Positions 14,801 through 17,686 of a stretch of DNA of 17,686 nt are shown here, one piece after another (the stretch's first letter is position 1; each line of letters begins with the position of its first letter). Origin of the DNA: Prevotellaceae bacterium UBA4336 (lineage in GTDB: Bacteria > Bacteroidota > Bacteroidia > Bacteroidales > Bacteroidaceae); contig DGTM01000030.1 in NCBI GenBank assembly GCA_002394305.1, positions 1-17,686 on the forward strand. Reading direction: 5' to 3'. Position numbers and translations under genes: made by a program. The notes under the pieces are model-generated. The model did no database searches. It was given only the letters and a program-made list of their open reading frames with translations, and had not been told where the DNA came from.

Positions 14801-15195
14801 TTCATGGTCTGTACGCCCACTCTCGTGACCTCGGAGGGCAGCAGGCCTTGTGCCCTCGACACGCGGTTCTGCACGTTGACGGCTGCCATGTCGGGGTTGG
14901 TGCCCTGCTTGAAGTAGACGTTGATGGTGGCGGAGCCGGCGTTGGTGGCCGTGGAGGTCATGTAGAGCATGTTCTCCACACCGTTGATGGCCTCTTCGAG
15001 GGGCTGGATGACGGCGTTCATGACGGCATCGGCGCTGGCACCGGTGTAGGTCGTGTAGACGCTGACGGTTGGCGGCGCGATGTCGGGGTACGACTCCAGG
15101 GGCAGGGAGAAGTAGCTGATGGCGCCCACGAAGACTATCATGATGGCGATGGACATTGCCATCACCGGGCGCTTTATGAATATGTTACCTTTCAT
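11896..15195 (-). CDS. RND-family multidrug efflux pump, inner-membrane transporter (HAE-1, AcrB/MexB type)
   Basis: This trimeric proton-driven pump moves drugs, detergents or bile salts from the periplasm into the outer-membrane channel. The 1099-residue protein has the AcrB layout: TM1 starting at residue 12, porter loops, TM2-6 (about 345-480) with LAIGTVVDDAIVVVE containing the proton-relay Asp414-Asp415, then the second porter half and TM8-12. In the second membrane half GLLAKTAILITEF carries the relay Lys977. The C-terminus is a charged cytoplasmic tail (KERERTQKEKEERE). It is preceded by the adaptor gene across a 115-bp hairpin spacer and followed two bases later by the channel gene. 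Substrates cannot be read from sequence. Long ORFs on the opposite strand are codon-bias shadows. Confidence 0.97.
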   Translation of the reverse strand: MKGNIFIKRPVMAMSIAIMIVFVGAISYFSLPLESYPDIAPPTVSVYTTYTGASADAVMNAVIQPLEEAINGVENMLYMTSTATNAGSATINVYFKQGTNPDMAAVNVQNRVSRAQGLLPSEVTRVGVQTMKRQTSFLQIDALTCTNGQYDEDFIANYLDINVIPQVKRLEGVGDVMELGGTYSLRIWMKPDVMAQYRVVPEDITAALAEQNLEAPAGQLGEKPVNGDHGLGVENVFQYTLKYKGRLKEITEFENIVIRANDDGTVLRLKDIATVELGAVSYAFHGETNGKPGVQFLCFQLAGANAKETNDRITNLLDKLSEDLPEGLEFVNMMSSNDFLLASIANVEETLIVAIILVILVVYFFLQDFRATIIPSISIIVSLVGTFACMALAGFTLNLLTLFALVLAIGTVVDDAIVVVEAVQAKFDAGYTSPYEATKDAMSDVTMAVISCTFVFMAVFIPVSFMPGTSGIFYTQFGVTLATSVGISCISALVLCPALCAMMMRPASEERRKGFFGAINYRTRLAYEATYNAMLTKYGNLLRRLVNRKARYVVSFGALIIAAIGVLFFANNLPKGLVPQEDQGVCMMNVSGVPGNNVASTYDVLNRAEAIVKETPEVARYNKVAGYGFMSGQGTSYGMMIMKLKPWSERRYGFWHPIDNFMSTSTMVANAKLNARLMSEIPDAQCFVFEPGMIPGYGMGGIELQLQDKTGTADKEVFFNYTQEFLAKLSERPEVGRAVSTYARNFPQYSVTVDAAQCKRAGISPATVLSALGSYCGGAYVSNMNQFSKVYRVMLQSAPEYRMTEADLANMFVRNGNEMAPLSQFIKLEKVVGPEIDTRFNLFSSIAVNVTAATGYSNTQVMQAIKEIKEEVFPTGYDYEFGGMSREEAQTIGSIDTYLIYAVCVLLIFLILSCLYESFLIPFSVIFSVPAGLMGSFGFAWLWNQGYAALPFIFLGQIENNIYLQTGVIMLIGLLAKTAILITEFALERRRKGMGIVEAAYAAAEARLRPILMTVLTMIFGMIPLVLSTGAGANGNRTIGLGVIGGMTVGTIAILITVPLFFIIFEWLQERIRPVMHEEADQQFLKERERTQKEKEERE

Positions 15196-15201
15196 TTCCT
15201 T

Positions 15202-15320
15202 TAATTCATAATTTATAATTCATAATTCATAATCTTCTTTAATTCGCAATTCATAATTCAGGTTTGCGGCGATTTAGGGCGTAGCCTAATTATGAATTGT
15301 GAATTATGAATTATGAATTA
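15202..15320. repeat. Dispersed hairpin repeat, copy 2, between adaptor and pump genes
   Basis: Iterated AATTCATAATT-type arms enclose a loop holding GGGCGTAGCCT (15277-15287). The inner arms 15241-15258 and 15288-15305 pair over 18 bases with one G-T wobble. Two further arm copies extend left (15202-15233) and right (15306-15320). The right arm runs into the adaptor gene: its stop codon and last two codons (Asn-Ser) lie within the repeat. It shares a 30-base core with copy 1 in the ribosomal operon. Confidence 0.82.
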
Positions 15321-16426
15321 CCTTTTACTTTTTGTCCTTCCTTCACCATGCCGGCGCCTTCGCTGACGATGCTCTCGGTGCCGTCCAGGCCGCCTGTGAC
15401 GATGTATTCCTTGCCGTTCGTCTGGGGCAGCACGCTGACGATCTGGCCGTGGGCCACGCCTTCGCTGTCCACGACGAAGATTTTGTACTTGTCCTGCATC
15501 TGCACGGTGGCTGTTGTGGGAATGACGAGGGCGTCCTTGTAGACGGTGGGCAGGATGATGTTGCCCGTGGAGCCCGAGTGGAGGATGTGTGTGGGGTTGC
15601 TGAAGACGGCGCGGAGCTGTACGGAGCCCGTGTTGCGGTCCACTACGCCGCTGGCCGACTCAACCTTGCCCTTGACGTCGTATTCGCTGCCGTCCACCAG
15701 CTGGAGCGTGAGCTCAGGCATGGCGGCGATGGCCTGCTCTACGTTCTGGCTGTTGCGTACCATCTGCAGGAACTGTGCCTCGGCGATGGAGAAGTAGACG
15801 TACATCTCGTTGTTGTCCGACACGGTCGTCAGGGGCTGTGGCATGGCGCTGCTCACCAGGGCGCCCTGGCGATAGGGCAGTGTGCCTACCACGCCGTTGG
15901 CGGGGCTCTTCACTACGGTGTAGCTGAGGCTGTTGCGGGCATTGACCACCTGTGCGTCGGCCTGTGCCAGCTGTGCCTTGGCAGAGAGGAGCGTGTTCTG
16001 GGCCGTCTGCAGTTCGAAGTCGCTGATGACCTGCTCGTCGAAGAGTTTCTTCTTGCTGTCGTAGCTGAGCTGTGCGGTGGCGAGCTGGGCTGTGGCAGCC
16101 TTCTGTGCTGCCTCGGCCGTGTTCAGGGCTGCCTGGTAGGGCACCTGGTCGATGATGAAGAGCGTCTGTCCCTTCGTCACCTTCTGTCCTTCGGTGACGC
16201 AGAGCTTCTGGAGCGTACCGCCCACCTGCGGGTAGACGTCGATGTCCTGACGGCCTCGGATGGTGGCGGAGTACTTCTGTGCGAGTGTGATGTCCTTCTT
16301 CTCGGCCTTGCCGATCTTGAACTCTGGTGTCGGCGTGGTGCGCTGCTGCTGCTTGCCGCCACAGGAACTCAGTAGGGTCATTGCTGTCAATGACAGGATT
16401 ACGTAAAGAATTGACTTGGTTTTCAT
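15311..16426 (-). CDS. RND efflux periplasmic adaptor lipoprotein (AcrA/MexA type)
   Basis: This membrane-fusion protein links pump and channel in the periplasm. The 371-residue protein starts MKTKSILYVILSLTAMTLLSSC, a lipoprotein signal with lipobox LSSC (Cys22). The first lipoyl half is about 63-93 (QVGGTLQKLCVTEGQKVTKGQTLF). The alpha-hairpin that contacts the channel is about 95-165 (Ala/Gln-rich, TAQLATAQLSYDSKKKLF). The second lipoyl half follows (VVKSPANGVVGTLPYRQGALV), then the beta-barrel. ATG 16426 is preferred over a TTG three codons upstream. It is the first gene of the operon; its promoter box lies 82 bases upstream. No local regulator gene (TetR, MarR or AraC) is present, so control is from elsewhere or constitutive. 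Confidence 0.95.
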   Translation of the reverse strand: MKTKSILYVILSLTAMTLLSSCGGKQQQRTTPTPEFKIGKAEKKDITLAQKYSATIRGRQDIDVYPQVGGTLQKLCVTEGQKVTKGQTLFIIDQVPYQAALNTAEAAQKAATAQLATAQLSYDSKKKLFDEQVISDFELQTAQNTLLSAKAQLAQADAQVVNARNSLSYTVVKSPANGVVGTLPYRQGALVSSAMPQPLTTVSDNNEMYVYFSIAEAQFLQMVRNSQNVEQAIAAMPELTLQLVDGSEYDVKGKVESASGVVDRNTGSVQLRAVFSNPTHILHSGSTGNIILPTVYKDALVIPTTATVQMQDKYKIFVVDSEGVAHGQIVSVLPQTNGKEYIVTGGLDGTESIVSEGAGMVKEGQKVKGNS

Positions 16427-16507
16427 ATGATACAATTATCAGTTTTTTCTTGCTTTCGTCCGATGTTTTTGCCCTTCAAAAGGGTGTGCTTCTTTGTTTT
16501 GCGGGTG

Positions 16508-16537
16508 CAAAGGTACGAAAAAAAACGGAAACGGAAA
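16508..16537 (-). promoter_or_regulatory. Promoter of the efflux operon
   Basis: On the minus strand TTTC (16537-16534), 18 bases, TACCTTTG (16515-16508). The -7 box is a good match; the -33 and the spacer are slightly off, which may suit a regulated or modest promoter. Confidence 0.6.
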
Positions 16538-16667
16538 GGGTGGGGTGGTTCAAAAGACGTACAGAATTGTTCAATTTGTCCTTTCTTGGCGCGATTTTAA
16601 GATAATTTAATCCTTTATTTCGCTGTTTTCTGTCTTTTTGCTGACCTTTTGCGGAACTTTCCCGTGC

Positions 16668-16799
16668 CGTAGACACAACTTCTTCACGCCACTGAGACAA
16701 TTTCTTCACGCCACTGAGACAATTTCTTCACGCCACTGAGACAATTTCTTCACGCCACGGCCACAAAGTCCACGCTCCGCGGCACAAAACTTTTTCAGT
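16668..16799. repeat. 22-bp tandem array
   Basis: Units start every 22 bases at 16668, 16690, 16712, 16734, 16756 and 16778. The sequence from 16690 to 16755 is three exact copies of CACTGAGACAATTTCTTCAC plus GC. The unit at 16668 is diverged in its first half; those at 16756 and 16778 diverge further (CACGGCCACAAAG..., CGCGGCACAAAAC...) but keep the phase. The last unit is also most of the left arm of the 26-bp inverted repeat. There are no variable spacers, so it is not a CRISPR array. Confidence 0.85.
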
Positions 16800-16887
16800 G
16801 GCTTGGAAATTTATTTCAAAGCCTTGGAAATATATTTTAGTGCCTTGGAAATATATTTCAGAGCCACTGAAAAAGTTTTGTGCCGCG
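16778..16887. repeat. 26-bp perfect inverted repeat enclosing three 21-bp units
   Basis: The arms at 16778-16803 and 16862-16887 are exact reverse complements over 26 bases (they contain GGCACAAAACTTTTTCAGTG). Between and slightly into them are three 21-bp units at 16803-16823, 16824-16844 and 16845-16865, each TTGGAAATnTATTTnAnnGC plus C. Each unit centres on a dyad; in the third it is the perfect palindrome GAAATATATTTC. Transcribed, the arms would form a very stable hairpin with a 58-base loop. Confidence 0.9.
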
Positions 16888-16971
16888 TGGCGGAAAAGTT
16901 TGTCGCCCTGCGGGAAAGATTTTAGATTTCAGCTAATTTATTTTGGCAAAGTGCTTTTTTGTCCCAAAAAG

Positions 16972-17003
16972 TTTGTCGGTTTCGGAAAAACTTGCTATAT
17001 TTG
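16972..17003 (+). promoter_or_regulatory. Promoter of greA
   Basis: TTTG (16972-16975), 20 bases, TATATTTG (16996-17003): a full consensus match. It gives a leader of about 165 bases before the greA ATG. Confidence 0.78.
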
Positions 17004-17007
17004 CAGT

Positions 17008-17173
17008 CGGAAGCTAAAGAAAGAGAGATAAATCAAGGGTTCCGGCCGGGAGCGGTTGGGATTCTTCTTTTTTTCGTCTTTCCCGCGTTTCCGAGGCGAA
17101 AGGCCAGGGCTGCGAAGCCATATAATATAATAATGTATAGACAAGACAAGAAACAAACTAAAAATAACCAGAT
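17008..17173 (+). promoter_or_regulatory. Long greA 5' leader
   Basis: The leader begins GC-rich and ends A-rich. It includes a hairpin GGCT-GCGA-AGCC (17108-17119) closed by a GNRA tetraloop, and a C/T-rich stretch around 17059-17090. Such a length for a single small gene allows post-transcriptional control, but I see no known riboswitch. Confidence 0.35.
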
Positions 17174-17641
17174 ATGGCATATATGACACAAAAGGGCTAC
17201 GACGAGCTCGTAGCCAAGCTGCAGCGCATGGAGAGCGTGGACCGTCCCGCCGCAAGCGCTGCCATCGCCGAGGCGCGTGACAAGGGCGACCTCTCGGAGA
17301 ACGCTGAGTATGACGCAGCAAAGGAGCATCAAAGCAAGCTGGAGACTGAGATCGCCATGCTGAAGAAAACCATCATCGAGGCAAAGATAATCGACACCAC
17401 GCACCTCGACACCAACACCGTGCAGATACTCTCCACTGTGGAGCTGCGCAACGTGAAGAACAAGATGACGATGAAGTACACCATCGTCAGCGCCACCGAG
17501 GCCGACCTGCGCTCCGGCAAGATCAGCGTCGAGACACCCATAGCCAAGGGCCTGCTCGGCAAGAAGGTGGGCGACATCGCAGAAATCCAGGTGCCGCAGG
17601 GCACGATTCAGCTCGAGGTGGTCAGCATCAGCTTCGACTGA
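17174..17641 (+). CDS. greA: Transcription elongation factor GreA
   Basis: GreA rescues backtracked RNA polymerase by entering the secondary channel and stimulating cleavage of the nascent RNA. The 155-residue protein has the N-terminal antiparallel coiled coil (about 1-75) with the tip motif GDLSENAEY, where Asp39 and Glu42 are the residues that bring the catalytic magnesium. The C-terminal FKBP-like domain begins near 80 and ends IQLEVVSISFD. The start MAYMTQKGYDEL at 17174 fits the family; a Met three codons on is less likely. It is transcribed divergently from the efflux operon by a consensus promoter. The last 45 bases of the window after the stop hold no recognisable gene. Confidence 0.97.
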   Translation: MAYMTQKGYDELVAKLQRMESVDRPAASAAIAEARDKGDLSENAEYDAAKEHQSKLETEIAMLKKTIIEAKIIDTTHLDTNTVQILSTVELRNVKNKMTMKYTIVSATEADLRSGKISVETPIAKGLLGKKVGDIAEIQVPQGTIQLEVVSISFD

Positions 17642-17686
17642 GGAGGCAGATTCTCCGAATCGTAAACCGCACCCCAAAAAATCGTA

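Larger units (their letters stand above)
16427..17173. other. 747-bp divergent intergenic region between the efflux operon and greA
   Basis: No believable gene is present. It holds the efflux leader with a small hairpin (CCCTT/AAGGG, 16472-16484) and the efflux promoter. Next come an AT-rich stretch (16540-16660), the 22-bp array, the 26-bp inverted repeat with 21-bp units, further degenerate units to about 16920, the greA promoter, and a long greA leader. Confidence 0.7.

Noticed and set aside
13228..15204. Very long ORF antisense to the RND pump gene, and similar ones opposite the channel, adaptor, GH92, flippase and EF-Ts genes
   Set aside because: Their translations are His/Asp/Val-rich low-complexity text with no family resemblance. 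They arise because GC-rich codon use of the real gene leaves few stops in that frame.
16476..16709. 77-codon minus-strand ORF upstream of the efflux adaptor
   Set aside because: It covers the efflux promoter and part of the 22-bp array; composition is lysine/serine-rich without a recognisable domain.
16668..16758. CRISPR array
   Set aside because: The 22-bp units are directly abutting with no spacers, and there are no cas genes.
16798..17031. 77-codon ORF whose start reads PWKYI-type heptapeptide repeats
   Set aside because: It is the translation of the 21-bp repeats (21 is seven codons), begins with GTG, lacks an upstream promoter, and runs through the greA promoter.

Overview
The window looks like a chromosomal segment of a Bacteroidota bacterium, most probably a Prevotella or Bacteroides relative (Bacteroidales). 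The EF-Ts, S2, S9 and L13 proteins read like the Bacteroides/Prevotella versions. Promoters fit the Bacteroidota pattern (TTTG at -33, about 19-21 bases, TAnnTTTG at -7); TACCTTTG, TAAATTTG or TATATTTG boxes stand in front of almost every transcription unit. Shine-Dalgarno sequences are mostly absent. AT-rich, self-complementary spacers separate GC-rich genes.

Layout. 1-1070: a small unknown protein, a single-HKD phospholipase-D-like protein with a cysteine tail, and a decayed IS transposase fragment. 1070-1690: gene-poor, holding a 15-bp inverted repeat, a cluster of overlapping dyads downstream of a minus-strand promoter (candidate structured RNA) and a strong bidirectional terminator. 1691-4804 (minus): the rplM-rpsI-rpsB-tsf translation operon, with a leader of about 145 nt before rplM and unusual inverted-repeat spacers between rpsI, rpsB and tsf. 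5095-7777 (plus): a glycosyltransferase and a Wzx/MATE-like flippase, each with its own promoter box. 8012-10384 (plus): a secreted GH92 alpha-mannosidase with a perfect-spacing promoter, converging on a shared terminator. 10487-16426 (minus): a complete tripartite RND efflux operon (lipoprotein adaptor, RND pump, outer-membrane lipoprotein). 17174-17641 (plus): greA.

The most striking non-coding structure is the 747-bp gap between the efflux operon and greA. A 22-bp tandem array there runs in phase into a perfect 26-bp inverted repeat, whose centre is three 21-bp units, and degenerate inverted units follow. A second theme is a set of hairpin spacers inside operons, built from iterated micro-repeats. 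Two of them share an almost identical 30-base core although they lie about 11 kb apart in unrelated operons.

I see no clear new defence or biosynthetic gene system. The novelty, if any, lies in these repeat/hairpin architectures and in the candidate RNA near 1.2-1.55 kb.
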